A stretch of DNA of 58,285 nucleotides from Xanthomonas codiaei (GCF_002939785.1 NZ_MDEC01000031.1:1-58285), one strand, 5' to 3'; numbered from the stretch's first letter, positions 17,675-27,228 are shown. Notes: generated from the sequence alone by a model not told the origin. Program-made: numbers and translations.

Positions 17675-18385
17675 ATGAACGCACTGAGCTTGTTCTTGGG
17701 CAAAACGTTTCGCATCGCCTGCCCGGTTCTGTTGTTGACCCTGGGAGCCCTGTCCACCGCGCGCGCCGCGACCGAAGAAGACGGCCGCTATTGGTTGAGC
17801 GTCTACGCGCAGGGCAAGTTGCCGGTCGAAAACCTGTATTGGAGCATGGACGTGCATCCGCGCTGGCGCGAGGAAGGCGAGCAGTTCGATCAACTGATCC
17901 TGCGCCCTGCGGTGTTCTACCGCCTCAACTCCAAGGCCAGCGTCTGGATGGGCTATGACACCATCATCAGCCATCCGGCCGGCCAGCCCTCCAACCGCGA
18001 AAATCGTTGGTGGGGACAGTTCCAGTACCAGTTCGATCCCATCGCCGACATCACCATCACCAGCCGCACCCGCCTGGAGCAGCGTCACCGCGAAGACTTC
18101 AGCGATGAGGGGTATCGGGTGCGGCAGATGCTCCGGGCCACGCGCCCGAGCGGATTCAGCCCGCAGCTGTCCTGGGTGCTGTTCAACGAGCTGTTCGTCA
18201 ATCTGGATCAGACGCAGTGGGGCGCGCGGCGCGGCATCGACCAGAATCGCGTGTTTGTCGGCATCAACTGGAAGTTCAATGCCATCGCCAATATGGACGT
18301 CGGATACCTGAATCAGTTCGTCAACACGCCTGCGGTGGATCGCGAGAACCACGTGTTGATGACGACCTTCCGGTTCAATTTCTGA
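17675..18385 (+). CDS. DUF2490 beta-rich envelope protein
   Basis: 236 aa. A signal peptide (1-31, ending STARA) is followed by a DUF2490 domain: alternating amphipathic strands rich in Trp, Tyr and Arg, such as RYWLSVYAQGKLP, FYRLNSKASVWMGYD and ITSRTRLEQRHRED. It ends TTFRFNF with a C-terminal Phe typical of outer-membrane barrels. It is probably a small outer-membrane beta-barrel; its function is unknown. It is convergent with the esterase gene downstream and preceded by an inverted repeat. Confidence 0.75.
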   Translation: MNALSLFLGKTFRIACPVLLLTLGALSTARAATEEDGRYWLSVYAQGKLPVENLYWSMDVHPRWREEGEQFDQLILRPAVFYRLNSKASVWMGYDTIISHPAGQPSNRENRWWGQFQYQFDPIADITITSRTRLEQRHREDFSDEGYRVRQMLRATRPSGFSPQLSWVLFNELFVNLDQTQWGARRGIDQNRVFVGINWKFNAIANMDVGYLNQFVNTPAVDRENHVLMTTFRFNF

Positions 18386-18538
18386 CGCGCGTCGGCGGAT
18401 TCGGCAGCGCGCTGCGACGCGTGTGCCGCCGGCAGCCGCCGTGACGCTGCCTTGATGCGGTGCCACGGCCAGGCGTGGATCGACCGCGTGCGCGATTGGT
18501 CCGCGCAGGCGTCCCATGGGTGAGGCAGGCGCACCGAC

Positions 18539-19486
18539 CTACACCGGCAGGAACTGTTTGCGCAGCGTCTGGGCAAACAGGTCCATCGTCGTGTCGGCCG
18601 CCTGGATGACGCCCCCCATGGTGATGAAGCCGTGGATCATGCCAGGCAGGGTGTGCAGGGTGACCTCCACGCCAGCCGCACGCAGGCGTTCGGCATAGCG
18701 CGCCCCTTCGTCATGCAGGATGTCCAGTTCGGCCAGCACGATCAGCGCCGGCGCCACGCCGGCCAGATCAGGGGCCAGTAGCGGCGAGATGCGCCAGTCG
18801 TGCACGACGGCAGGATCCTGGAAGACATGCCGATTGAAGAACCGCACTGCCTCGCGGGTCAATGGCGGAACGTCGGCATTGGTCGTGCGCGAAGCATGTT
18901 CTGCGATGTCTTCGCGCGCATCGGTCAGCGGGTAGAGCAATAACTGGCAGCGCAGCGCAATGCCGGCATCGCGCGCGACCAGTGCAACGACGGCAGCCAT
19001 TGCTCCGCCGATGCTGTCGCCAGCCACCGCCAGACGCCGCACGTCCGCGCCGACCTGCTGCGGATGCGCGGCCAGCCAGTGCAAGGTGGCGATGACGTCC
19101 TCCACGCCCGCTGGCGCCGGATGTTCCGGGGCGAGGCGGTAATCCACCGCCAGCACCTGGCAACCGGCACGCGCGGCCAACTGTCGGCAGACGTCGTCAT
19201 GCGAGTCCAGATCGCCCACGACGCCGCCGCCTCCATGCACGAACAGGCAGGTCGGCGCGGGATCGTCGGCCAGGCCGGGCGGGCGATACAGCCGCAGCGG
19301 TACGTTGCCGCTGGCGGTGCTGGCGTGCAGATCGCGCACCTGCATCTGCAGCACCGGAAAGCCGAGCTGCGCGCTCATGCCGCGCATCATGGCGCGCGCC
19401 TCCACCAAGGGCAGCGCTTCCATCGGCGGCGCGCCGCTCTGCTGCAATTGTGCGAACAGGCGAACGACATCTGGATCGAAGGACAT
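18539..19486 (-). CDS. HSL-family (alpha/beta hydrolase) esterase
   Basis: A 315-aa carboxylesterase of the hormone-sensitive-lipase family. The oxyanion motif HGGGG is at 84-88, the nucleophile is S158 in GDSIGG, and the late GMIHGF supplies the catalytic His, with Asp likely in ELDILHDE. Such enzymes hydrolyse short acyl esters in the cytosol; the natural substrate is not evident. The promoter region carries GTTATTGACAATAAC, nearly the same as a palindrome before the marR-porin-calA operon, so regulation by that MarR is possible. Confidence 0.88.
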   Translation of the reverse strand: MSFDPDVVRLFAQLQQSGAPPMEALPLVEARAMMRGMSAQLGFPVLQMQVRDLHASTASGNVPLRLYRPPGLADDPAPTCLFVHGGGGVVGDLDSHDDVCRQLAARAGCQVLAVDYRLAPEHPAPAGVEDVIATLHWLAAHPQQVGADVRRLAVAGDSIGGAMAAVVALVARDAGIALRCQLLLYPLTDAREDIAEHASRTTNADVPPLTREAVRFFNRHVFQDPAVVHDWRISPLLAPDLAGVAPALIVLAELDILHDEGARYAERLRAAGVEVTLHTLPGMIHGFITMGGVIQAADTTMDLFAQTLRKQFLPV

Positions 19487-19530
19487 GGCGGCTCCATCAC
19501 GTGAGGACGATCCGCGGAGCTTGCCAGATT

Positions 19531-19545
19531 GTTATTGACAATAAC
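19531..19545. promoter_or_regulatory. GTTATTG palindrome before the esterase gene
   Basis: GTTATTG-A-CAATAAC is a perfect 7-bp inverted repeat 45-59 bp upstream of the esterase start. It overlaps a plausible minus-strand promoter (TTGAAA and AACAAT, 18 bp apart). It matches 13 of 15 bases of the palindrome at 45979-45993. Confidence 0.5.
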
Positions 19546-19765
19546 CATTAATTTCAATAAACAGCTGCGCGGGACGCAGGAGCAGCTGGCAACACTCCGT
19601 TTTGCGCGACTCCGCCCCCTGACCTGGCCCGTCGGATAGACGTGGATTGCTGCATCGCATCGCAAGCCTGCGCGCGGACACGCCTACGCCCTGCGCGAGG
19701 CAACGTCTGATCGGTCCGACGTGAATGAATCTCGGGCGAGCGCCCCATGACCGCGCGTGACCAGG

Positions 19766-19996
19766 CTAACCGACAAGCGATGCGATGCCTTCATCCCGGA
19801 TGGTGCGCAGCGCCTCATCGAAGGCGGCTTGATCGCTTGCGAACAGATCGTCCCATACCGTGGAGTTGTCGAATTCATCGACAACCTCCAGCGTCCAATC
19901 CGTATCGGGCCCACGATAGATCTCCAGGCGAACGGTGTGCCCGTCGCGGGTGACCGCTCGACTCAATGGCGAGACGACAAGCCGATATTCGCGCAT
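19766..19996 (-). CDS. Small conserved hypothetical protein
   Basis: 76 aa, acidic, beginning MREYRLVVSPLSRAVTRDG, with a WTLEVVDEFDNSTVWDD centre and a helical C-terminus. It has no signal peptide, membrane segment or recognised motif. Coding character is good and the even charge pattern looks like a real small globular protein; similar short proteins are common in Xanthomonas, though I cannot confirm that here. It lies 40 bp before the RIO-kinase stop codon on the same strand, so it may be the last gene of that transcript. Confidence 0.6.
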   Translation of the reverse strand: MREYRLVVSPLSRAVTRDGHTVRLEIYRGPDTDWTLEVVDEFDNSTVWDDLFASDQAAFDEALRTIRDEGIASLVG

Positions 19997-20036
19997 AAAA
20001 TTCTCGGTTGGGACGATATGACGCCAGCCCGCCGGC

Positions 20037-20894
20037 TCAGTCGTCCTCGGCAGCGGCTTCGCGGCCCTGCTGGCGGATCAGGTTTTCCTGTCGCGCGTCC
20101 TCGATCGAGGCGCGCACGGCGCGCACGTCCGCGCGCCGGGTATCGAACTTGAAGCGCCCGGTGAGCGCGCTGTCCGGACGCAGCTCGCCCTTTTCGAACA
20201 GCGCCCACATCTCTTCGCCGTAATGGGTGTCCAGCAGCTCGGGAGCGAAACGGCCCAGGCAGTCGCGCAGGTTGTGCACGTCGCGCAACAGCATCTCGCG
20301 CGCGGCATTGTTGCCGGCGGCGCTGACCACCTGTGGGAAGTCGATCACCACCGGGCCGTCGGGCGACACCAGCACGTTGTATTCGGACAGGTCGCCGTGC
20401 ACCAGGCCCAGCGACAGCATCTTGACCACGTCGCCGATCAGGCTGGCGTGGAAGGCGCGCGCCTGCTCCGGTTCCAGCTCCACCTCGCCCAGGCGCGGTG
20501 CGCTGTGACCGGCGTCGTCGGTGACCAGGTCCATCAACAGCACGCCGTGGAAATAACCGCGCGGCCTGGGGACGTGCACGCCGGCATCCACCAGCTGGTA
20601 GAGCGCGTCGGCTTCGGTGTTCTTCCAGGCGGTTTCGGCTTCGCGGCGACCGAACTTGGTGGCCTTGCCCATCGCCCGCGCCTGGCGGCTGCCGCGGACC
20701 TTGCGCCCCTCCTGATACTGCACGCGCGCCTGGAAGCTGCGCTGCGCCATGTCCTTGTAGACCTTGGCGCACAGGATGTCCTCGCCGGCGCTGACCACGT
20801 AGACGGACGCTTCCTTGCCGCTCTTCAGTGGCCGCAACACTTCGTCGATGACACCGTCGTCGATCAGCGGCTGCAGGCCGGTGGGGGTTTTCAT
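20037..20894 (-). CDS. RIO-type serine/threonine kinase
   Basis: A 285-aa atypical protein kinase of the RIO family. Visible elements are the ATP-lysine segment ILCAKVYKD (K44), the catalytic loop HGDLSEYNVL (166-175) with D168, and the metal-binding IDFPQ (184-188, D185 in place of DFG). Eukaryotic and archaeal RIO kinases act in ribosome maturation; bacterial ones are little studied. The gene is divergent from the IclR regulator at 21042. Confidence 0.85.
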   Translation of the reverse strand: MKTPTGLQPLIDDGVIDEVLRPLKSGKEASVYVVSAGEDILCAKVYKDMAQRSFQARVQYQEGRKVRGSRQARAMGKATKFGRREAETAWKNTEADALYQLVDAGVHVPRPRGYFHGVLLMDLVTDDAGHSAPRLGEVELEPEQARAFHASLIGDVVKMLSLGLVHGDLSEYNVLVSPDGPVVIDFPQVVSAAGNNAAREMLLRDVHNLRDCLGRFAPELLDTHYGEEMWALFEKGELRPDSALTGRFKFDTRRADVRAVRASIEDARQENLIRQQGREAAAEDD

Positions 20895-21041
20895 GGACGA
20901 AGGGGACCGATCCGAAACAAGTCAGCCGCGATTATGCGGCAACCTACGGTGAAGCGTTTACATGCGGGCGCACACACGGCGCCGGCGGCGTGCACCGGCA
21001 CAAGCGCTTACCATGGCCGGACCTGTCCAGCACGCAAACCG

Positions 21042-21905
21042 ATGCCCGAGCCCACCACCAGCCGTCGCAAACGTCCTGTCGCCGTCGCTGCGGCCGGTAG
21101 CGAGCGCAGCCTGCCGCGCGAGCTGATGCAGCAGATTGCCGCCGCGCAAGGAGATCCGGACTTCATGACCTCGCTGGGGCGCGGGCTGGTGGTGTTGAGT
21201 GTGTTCGCCCAGCACGCCCGCGAGGTGACGATGTCGCAGATCAGCCTGGAAACCGGCATTTCGCGCGCGGCGGTGCGGCGCGTGCTGCACACGCTGGCCA
21301 AGCTGGGCTATGTGGGCGAACAGGGACGCGGCTATGTGCTGTTGCCGCGGGTACTGGGCATCGGCGGTGCCTATGCGGCCTCGTCGTCGATGACCGCGGC
21401 GGCGCAGCCGGTGCTGGACGGCTTGCGCGACCAGCTGCACGAATCCTGCTCGCTGGGCGTGCTGGACGGCGACGATCTGCTGTACGTGGCGCGCGCGGAG
21501 ACGGTACGGATCATGTCGATCGGGCTCCGGCCGGGCACGCGGCTGCCGGCCTATTGCACGTCGATGGGCAGGGTCCTGCTGGCCGCACTGCCCGGCGACA
21601 CCTTGCAGGCGTACCTGGAGCGCACCACGCTGCGCCCGCGCACCGACCGCACGCTGACCCAGGCATCGGCGCTGCTGGAGGTGCTGGCGCGCACGCGGCG
21701 CGAAGGCATGTGCCTGACCGACCAGGAGCTGGAGATCGGCCTGCGCTCGATCGCGGTGCCGGTGCGCAACCTGCGCGGCGAGGTCATCGCCGCGCTCAAC
21801 ATCGGCGCCCAGGCCGGCCGCGTGAGCCTGCAGACCATGCAGACGCAGCTGCTGGACCCGCTGAAGCAGGCCGCGCAGCGCCTGGGCGCCTTGTTGAGTC
21901 AGTAG
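21042..21905 (+). CDS. pcaR: IclR-family regulator of the beta-ketoadipate pathway
   Basis: A 287-aa IclR regulator: an N-terminal winged helix (TMSQISLETGISRAAVRRVLHTLAKLGYV, about 65-93) and an effector-binding domain with the conserved C-terminal IAVPVRNLRGEVIAALNI. The SLGRGLVVLSVF start of the domain is that of the PcaR/PcaU/PobR subgroup, which responds to beta-ketoadipate or aromatic acids. Its place beside the pca genes supports PcaR. A box like the Pseudomonas PcaR site lies before pcaI at 30163-30180. The symbol is by family and context; PcaU or CatR-like naming is possible. Confidence 0.8.
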   Translation: MPEPTTSRRKRPVAVAAAGSERSLPRELMQQIAAAQGDPDFMTSLGRGLVVLSVFAQHAREVTMSQISLETGISRAAVRRVLHTLAKLGYVGEQGRGYVLLPRVLGIGGAYAASSSMTAAAQPVLDGLRDQLHESCSLGVLDGDDLLYVARAETVRIMSIGLRPGTRLPAYCTSMGRVLLAALPGDTLQAYLERTTLRPRTDRTLTQASALLEVLARTRREGMCLTDQELEIGLRSIAVPVRNLRGEVIAALNIGAQAGRVSLQTMQTQLLDPLKQAAQRLGALLSQ

Positions 21906-21991
21906 CTTGGCAGCGGGCCATCCGTGGATGCAGATCCGCACGCGTTGGCCGGGCAACCGCGCGCAACAGCGCAAACGCCGGCCCCGGGCCT

Positions 21992-22948
21992 CTATCGATC
22001 GTTTCCGTCACGGCCGGGCGCCTGGCGCGGCCGGCGCAGAAAGCTCACCACCGCATCCACCCAGGCGGCATGGGTGTCTTCCACCTGCGCCACATGATCC
22101 GACTGCGGCAGGGTGACCCAGCTGCGGTCTGCGCTGCGCAGGCGTACGTACAGATGCGCGTAGTCGGCCTGGGTGGCGATGGGATCGTCGACCCCGCGCA
22201 GCAGCAACACCGGCAGCGCACTGACCTGCTCGGGCCGGAACGCGAATTGCTCCATCGCGCGCCAATCGGTACGTATCGGGTCGGCGGCCAGCGCCTGCGC
22301 CACATAGGCATCGCGCACGCGGGCCGGCGCCGCATCGGCGGTGATGAAGTCCTCGCCGGCCGCCGCGGCCGTGGTGCGTTCGCGCTTCGGCTTGGGCGGC
22401 GATGGCGTTGCGGCGGCCGGGGCATCGACGTCGTCCGGGAAGCCGTACAGCACCAGCGCCGATACCGAGCGCGGGTGCTGCTGGCCGACCAGCAGCGCCA
22501 CCCGTGCGCCGTTGGAGTAGCCGATCAAGGCGGGCGCCGGGAGTCCTGGATGCTGTCGGGCAGCCCAGGCCAGCACCTGCTCCACATCGCTTACCGCGCG
22601 CGCCGGGGTATTCCAGCCGCTGCCATCGCGCGCACTGCCACCATAGCCACGCAAGTCCACTGCGTAGGCGGCGAATCCTGCCTGCGCCAATGCCGCCAGC
22701 ACCGAGCGGGAATCGGGGCTTTCAGCGGGCACCTGCAGGTCGAAATTGGGCAGGGAACTCCAGGTGCGGCCGTGCACCAGCACGATCACCCCGCGCGGCT
22801 GCGCCGGGATGCGCGACCACACCGCCAAGCGCTGGCCATCGTCGGCGCGCACCTGCGCCAGCACAGTGCCTGGCCCGGGCTGCGGCTGTGCGCCGGCGGC
22901 CAGTGGGAGCAACAGCGACAGGAGCAGACAGGCAAGTCGTCGCGTCAT
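21992..22948 (-). CDS. Secreted alpha/beta hydrolase
   Basis: 318 aa. A Sec signal peptide (MTRRLACLLLSLLLPLAAGA) implies export, which sets it apart from the cytosolic pca enzymes. The hydrolase core has VLVHGRTWSS, the nucleophile S145 in IGYSNGA, and late D and H in GVDDP and QSDHV. It is the last gene on the strand carrying pcaIJFHGBDC and starts 75 bp after the pcaC stop. An attractive guess is release of ester-bound aromatic acids from plant material, but that rests only on location and signal peptide. Confidence 0.8.
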   Translation of the reverse strand: MTRRLACLLLSLLLPLAAGAQPQPGPGTVLAQVRADDGQRLAVWSRIPAQPRGVIVLVHGRTWSSLPNFDLQVPAESPDSRSVLAALAQAGFAAYAVDLRGYGGSARDGSGWNTPARAVSDVEQVLAWAARQHPGLPAPALIGYSNGARVALLVGQQHPRSVSALVLYGFPDDVDAPAAATPSPPKPKRERTTAAAAGEDFITADAAPARVRDAYVAQALAADPIRTDWRAMEQFAFRPEQVSALPVLLLRGVDDPIATQADYAHLYVRLRSADRSWVTLPQSDHVAQVEDTHAAWVDAVVSFLRRPRQAPGRDGNDR

Positions 22949-23022
22949 GCGGTGCCTTACGGTGGGCGCGATGGAATGCAGCATGGCAGGCGCGTGGCCC
23001 TGCGCGAAGCGAAGGCCGCGCA

Positions 23023-23409
23023 TCAGGCTTCGGCAGCCTGTTCTTCCAGGATCGGCTTGGCCAGCGCAAAGGCATGGTTGGCGGCGGGCACACCGCAGTA
23101 GATCGCAGCCTGCAGCAGCAGTTCCTTGATCTGCTCGGCAGTGACGCCGTTGTTGCGCGCCGCACGCACGTGCAGCTTGAACTCTTCGTCGTGTCCGAGC
23201 GCGACCATCATCGACAAGGTGATCAACGAGCGGGTATGTGCAGGCAGGCCATCGCGGGTCCAGATGGTGCCCCAGGCATAACGGGTGATCAGCTCCTGGA
23301 ATTCGGCAGTCAGCTCGGTCCGTGCGGCCAGCGCGCGCTCGACATGCGCATCGCCCAGGACGCGCCGGCGTTCGCGCATGCCGGCCTGGTAACGCTCGTC
23401 TTCGTGCAT
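23023..23409 (-). CDS. pcaC: 4-carboxymuconolactone decarboxylase
   Basis: A 128-aa member of the carboxymuconolactone decarboxylase family. It converts 4-carboxymuconolactone to beta-ketoadipate enol-lactone. The RYAWGTIWTRDGL segment, the TRSLITLSMMVALG helix and the EEFKLHVRAARNNGVT catalytic helix with its His are present. The length matches single-domain PcaC; it is not fused to PcaD as in PcaL. The pcaC start lies 24 bp after the pcaD stop. Confidence 0.95.
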   Translation of the reverse strand: MHEDERYQAGMRERRRVLGDAHVERALAARTELTAEFQELITRYAWGTIWTRDGLPAHTRSLITLSMMVALGHDEEFKLHVRAARNNGVTAEQIKELLLQAAIYCGVPAANHAFALAKPILEEQAAEA

Positions 23410-23433
23410 GAGGTGTCCTTCGGTACGGTTGAA

Positions 23434-24216
23434 TCAATTGGCCTGCAGAAAGCCCAGCACCGCGTCATTGAACGCGGCCGGCGACTCCAGGTTGCACAGA
23501 TGCCGGCCGGGCACCTGCGCGTAGTGGCCATCGGGTGCGGCGTAGGCGATCTCGCGCAGATTCGGCGGCGGGCAGACCGGGTCGTCGTCGCCGGCCAACG
23601 CCAGCAGCGGCAGGGCCAGGCCATCCAGCGCACCACGAAAATCCGCCTCGGCCACCGCCTGACAACAGGCGATGTAGCCGGCTGGCGAGGTGGAGACGAA
23701 CGCGGCGGCGATCATGTCCAGCCGCTGCGCGTGGCTGATCGCGAAAGCCGGCGTGAACCAGCGCTGCAGGGTGGCGTCGATCAGCACCGGCAGGCCTTCG
23801 CTGCGCACCGTCTCGATGCGCGTTTCCCAGGTATCGGTGCTGCCGATCTTCTGCGCGGTGGCGCACACCACCAGCCGCCGCAGCCGCTGCGGTGCGTGCA
23901 GGCCCAGCCACTGCCCGGTCAGCCCACCGATGGACAGCCCGCAGAAATCGCTGCGCTCGATCTGCAGGCCATCCCACAGCGCCAGTACATCCTGGCCCAG
24001 GTCGGCGACGCTGTAGGGACCCGGCGGGGTTTCCGAATAGCCGTGGCCACGGCGGTCGTAGCGCAGGATGCGGAAATGCGGAGCGAAGGCCTCGATCTGC
24101 ACGTCCCACATGTGCAGATCGGTGCCCAGCGAATTACAGAAGGTCAGCCATGGCCGGCCTTCGGTGCCGTCCAGGCGATAGTGCAGGCGATGGGTGGGCA
24201 GTTGGAGATAGGCCAT
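23434..24216 (-). CDS. pcaD: 3-oxoadipate enol-lactonase
   Basis: A 260-aa alpha/beta hydrolase that opens beta-ketoadipate enol-lactone to beta-ketoadipate. The nucleophile is S95 in FCGLSIGGLTGQWL, a PcaD-type sequence. FCNSLGTDLHMWDVQ and RYDRRGHGYSETP are also characteristic, and the late GRHLCNLESP provides the His. The start at 24216 lies 10 bp after the pcaB stop. Confidence 0.95.
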   Translation of the reverse strand: MAYLQLPTHRLHYRLDGTEGRPWLTFCNSLGTDLHMWDVQIEAFAPHFRILRYDRRGHGYSETPPGPYSVADLGQDVLALWDGLQIERSDFCGLSIGGLTGQWLGLHAPQRLRRLVVCATAQKIGSTDTWETRIETVRSEGLPVLIDATLQRWFTPAFAISHAQRLDMIAAAFVSTSPAGYIACCQAVAEADFRGALDGLALPLLALAGDDDPVCPPPNLREIAYAAPDGHYAQVPGRHLCNLESPAAFNDAVLGFLQAN

Positions 24217-24226
24217 CGGAGCACCG

Positions 24227-25579
24227 TCAACGGGAAGGGGAGCCGGCCAGCACGCGGTCGATCCAGGCCGAGGACAGGCCGCGCCAGCTGTCGCTATCGA
24301 ACACCGCCTGCAGTTGCGCGTGCGTGAGTACCGCACTCACCTGCGGATCATCGCCCAGTACCTCGCGCAGATGCCGCTGCTGCGCCTGCGCCTGCGCCAC
24401 TGCCTGTTCGACCAGCGCGTGCGCCTGCGGCTTGCCGAGCTGGGCGGCCAGCGCGAACACCGCCGCTTCGGCGTAGAGCACGCCGCCGTGGCTGTCCAGG
24501 TGCGCGCGCATGCGCGGGCGGTCCAGTTCCAGCCCGGCCAGGCAGGCCTGCATCTGCGCCAGGCTGCCGGCGGTCAGCCGCACGATCTGCGGCAACGTGT
24601 CCCATTCGGCATGCCATTGGCCGGCAGCGCGTTCGTGCGGCTGCAGCATCGCGCTGAACAAGGTGGCGACCAGGCCGGGCACGCGGGTGGCCGCCGCGAC
24701 CGCCGCCACGCTGGAGACCGGGTTGCGCTTGTGCGGCATCGCCGACGAGCCACCCTTGCCGGCCGCCGAGGGTTCGAACGCCTCGCCGACCTCCGATTGC
24801 ATCAGCAGCACCACGTCGCCACCGAGCTTGCCCAGCGTGCCGGCCAGCAGGCCGAACGCGCAGCCAACCTCGACGATGCGGTCGCGCGCGGTATGCCAGG
24901 GCACCGCCGGCAACGGCAGCGCCAGCGTGGTCGCCAGCGCCTGGGCCACGTCGAGCCCGCGTGCCTGCAGCGAGGCCAGCGTGCCGGCCGCGCCGCCGAA
25001 CTGCAGCACCAGCGCATCCTCGCGCAGCGCCTGCAGGCGCCGATGGGCGCGTTGCAGCGCATCCAGCCAGCCGGCCGCCTTGAGCCCGAAGGTCACCGGC
25101 ACGGCCTGTTGCAGCAAGGTGCGCCCGGGCAGCCCGGTATCGCGCTCGCGCGCAGCCAGCTCGGCCAGCTCGGCGCACAGCTGCTGCAGGCGCGGCAACA
25201 GCAACTCCAGCGCCGCACGCAGCTGCAGCACCGTGCCGGTATCGATCACGTCCTGGCTGGTGGCGCCCCAATGCACCCAGCGCGCGGCGTCGGCATCGTG
25301 CGCGCCCACCCGCGCGGTCAGCGCCTTGACCAGCGGTATGGCGGGGTTGCCGGCCAGGGCGGTGGCCTGCGCCAACGCGGCCAGATCGTAGTGCCGCACA
25401 TCGCAGGCCGCGGCGATGGCATGGGCTGCATCGGCGGGAATCACACCGCACTGCGCCTGCGCACGGGCAAGCGCCGCTTCGAAGTGCAGCATGGCCTGCA
25501 CGCGCGCCGCATCATCGAACAGTGCGTCGCACGCGGCGTCGCCAAACAAGGAATCCAACAGCGAGGACGTCGCACTCAT
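24227..25579 (-). CDS. pcaB: 3-carboxy-cis,cis-muconate cycloisomerase
   Basis: A 450-aa protein of the fumarase/aspartase superfamily. It cyclises 3-carboxymuconate to 4-carboxymuconolactone. Superfamily regions are visible: the HWGATSQDVIDTG block, the TLLQQAVPVTFGLKAAGW block and the signature GKGGSSAMPHKRNP. The ATG at 25579 was preferred to an upstream one at 25633, which adds unconserved residues. A 267-bp gap separates it from pcaG, so a separate promoter there is possible. Confidence 0.95.
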   Translation of the reverse strand: MSATSSLLDSLFGDAACDALFDDAARVQAMLHFEAALARAQAQCGVIPADAAHAIAAACDVRHYDLAALAQATALAGNPAIPLVKALTARVGAHDADAARWVHWGATSQDVIDTGTVLQLRAALELLLPRLQQLCAELAELAARERDTGLPGRTLLQQAVPVTFGLKAAGWLDALQRAHRRLQALREDALVLQFGGAAGTLASLQARGLDVAQALATTLALPLPAVPWHTARDRIVEVGCAFGLLAGTLGKLGGDVVLLMQSEVGEAFEPSAAGKGGSSAMPHKRNPVSSVAAVAAATRVPGLVATLFSAMLQPHERAAGQWHAEWDTLPQIVRLTAGSLAQMQACLAGLELDRPRMRAHLDSHGGVLYAEAAVFALAAQLGKPQAHALVEQAVAQAQAQQRHLREVLGDDPQVSAVLTHAQLQAVFDSDSWRGLSSAWIDRVLAGSPSR

Positions 25580-25846
25580 GCATTGCATCTCTTGGCGTGC
25601 CGGCAGCATGGCACCGAAGCATGGGGGTGCCAACTAGACGATCGGGCGATACGCCGGCGGCAGCTGAGCGGCATGGTGGTACCGATGGTCGGCCCCCGTG
25701 CCTGCACTCGGCACCACGCAGCCATGCGCCTGCGTGTGCCTCTCCAGCCTGTCGGCATGGTGCGGCGGGGTGGCATCGCAGCGTATTGCCGCCACCGGCT
25801 GCACATCGGCGCATCGGCGCGACGCGTGCAGGCAGGCGTCGGTGAC

Positions 25847-26410
25847 TCAGTACTGGAAGAACACCGTTTCCGCATCGCCCTGCATGTGCACGTCCCAGGT
25901 ATAGGCGCCGCCACCGCGGGGCTGGGCCAGCAAGCTGCCGCGGCGGTCGGCCGGCACCAATGCCAGCACGGGGTCGCTGTCCAGTTGCGGGTCGTCGGCA
26001 AAGTACAGCCGCGTCGATGCGGCACGCAGCAGCCCGCGCATCAGCACCAGCACGGTCAGGTGTGCGGCCTGGGGCCGGCCATCCGGCCCGGCCACGGTGC
26101 CCGGCTTGACCGTGGCGAAGCAGAACCGCCCCTGCGCATCGGTGGGCACCCGGCCCCAGCCATCGAAGGCGGCATCGTGCGCCTGGTGGCGCGCGTCGGC
26201 GGCGTGCGCATAGATGCCGGCCGCATCGGCCTGCCACAGTTCCAGCACGGCGTCGGACACCGGCGCACCGGCGCCGTCATAGATGCAGCCGCTGATCTGC
26301 ACCGGCGTGCCGGCCGCCTGCGGCGGCGCCAGGCGATCGCGATACAGCGGTTCCAGGCCGAGCCGGTAATACGGGCCCACGGTTTGCGACGGGGTGGCAT
26401 TCAGGCTCAT
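25847..26410 (-). CDS. pcaG: Protocatechuate 3,4-dioxygenase, alpha subunit
   Basis: 187 aa. This is the non-catalytic-iron partner of PcaH in the intradiol ring-cleaving enzyme. The SQTVGPYYRLGL opening and the VLELWQADAAGIYAH and FATVKPGTV blocks are those of alpha subunits; the iron-ligand histidines of the beta subunit are absent, as expected. The ATG at 26410 is four bases after the pcaH stop, so the subunits are coupled. Confidence 0.95.
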   Translation of the reverse strand: MSLNATPSQTVGPYYRLGLEPLYRDRLAPPQAAGTPVQISGCIYDGAGAPVSDAVLELWQADAAGIYAHAADARHQAHDAAFDGWGRVPTDAQGRFCFATVKPGTVAGPDGRPQAAHLTVLVLMRGLLRAASTRLYFADDPQLDSDPVLALVPADRRGSLLAQPRGGGAYTWDVHMQGDAETVFFQY

Positions 26411-26414
26411 CGAC

Positions 26415-27146
26415 TCACTCCCAGACCGTTTGCTTGCGACCGCGCAACACGATGTCGAAGCGGTAGGCCAGCGCATATTCGCTGACCGCGTTTTCCCAAT
26501 CGAGACTGGACACCATGCGCTCGCGTGCCAGCGCGTCGTCGACACAGTTGTAGATGGGGTCGTGCGCCAGCAGCGGGTCGCCGGGGAAATACATCTGCGT
26601 GATCAGGCGCTGGCCGATGCCATCGCCATGCAATGAAAAATGGATGTGCGCCGGCCGCCAGGCGTTGTAGTGGTTGCGCCACGGGTACGCACCAGGCTTG
26701 ACGGTCTTGAACGCGTAGCGCCCGTGATCGTCGGTGAGGACCTGACCGGTGCCGCGGAAATTGGGGTCCAGCGGCGCATCGTGGCGATCGCCTTCGTGCT
26801 GGTAACGGCCGGCGGCATTGCATTGCCAGACTTCCACCAGGCTGTTGCGCACCGGCTTGCCGTTTTCGTCCAGCACGCGGCCGGACACGATGATGCGCTC
26901 GCCCAACGGCTCGCCGCCGAAGCCTGCGGTGAGATCGGCTGCATGTGCGCCGAGGGTCAGCCTGTCCAGGCGTGGGCCGGTCACTTCCGACAGGGTCACC
27001 GGGATCTGGATCGGCGCGCGGCGCGGTCCGCGCAACGCCGTGGACGCATAAGGCGGATGCAGATAGGGCGGCTGCGTGCCGGGTTGGCTGCGGCGGTAGC
27101 CGAGCAACGGATCGGCAGCTGGCGCATCGACGGGGGTATCGCGCAT
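26415..27146 (-). CDS. pcaH: Protocatechuate 3,4-dioxygenase, beta subunit
   Basis: 243 aa. Catalytic subunit that cleaves protocatechuate between its hydroxyls to 3-carboxy-cis,cis-muconate. The four Fe(III) ligands are visible as Y115, Y154, H167 and H169, each seven positions on from Y108, Y147, H160 and H162 of the Pseudomonas enzyme. It accepts protocatechuate made by PobA and VanAB. The start lies 82 bp after the pcaF stop. Confidence 0.96.
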   Translation of the reverse strand: MRDTPVDAPAADPLLGYRRSQPGTQPPYLHPPYASTALRGPRRAPIQIPVTLSEVTGPRLDRLTLGAHAADLTAGFGGEPLGERIIVSGRVLDENGKPVRNSLVEVWQCNAAGRYQHEGDRHDAPLDPNFRGTGQVLTDDHGRYAFKTVKPGAYPWRNHYNAWRPAHIHFSLHGDGIGQRLITQMYFPGDPLLAHDPIYNCVDDALARERMVSSLDWENAVSEYALAYRFDIVLRGRKQTVWE

Positions 27147-27228
27147 CGTGAGGTCTCCCTGGCCGCATTGCGGCCTGTTCAGGCCAATGAGTGTGCAGGT
27201 GCTGCGTGATCGGTTGCCACGGCCAGGC

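Noticed and set aside
20223..21041. Upstream extension of the IclR reading frame
   Set aside because: It lies antisense to the RIO kinase gene; similarity to IclR proteins starts only at 21042.
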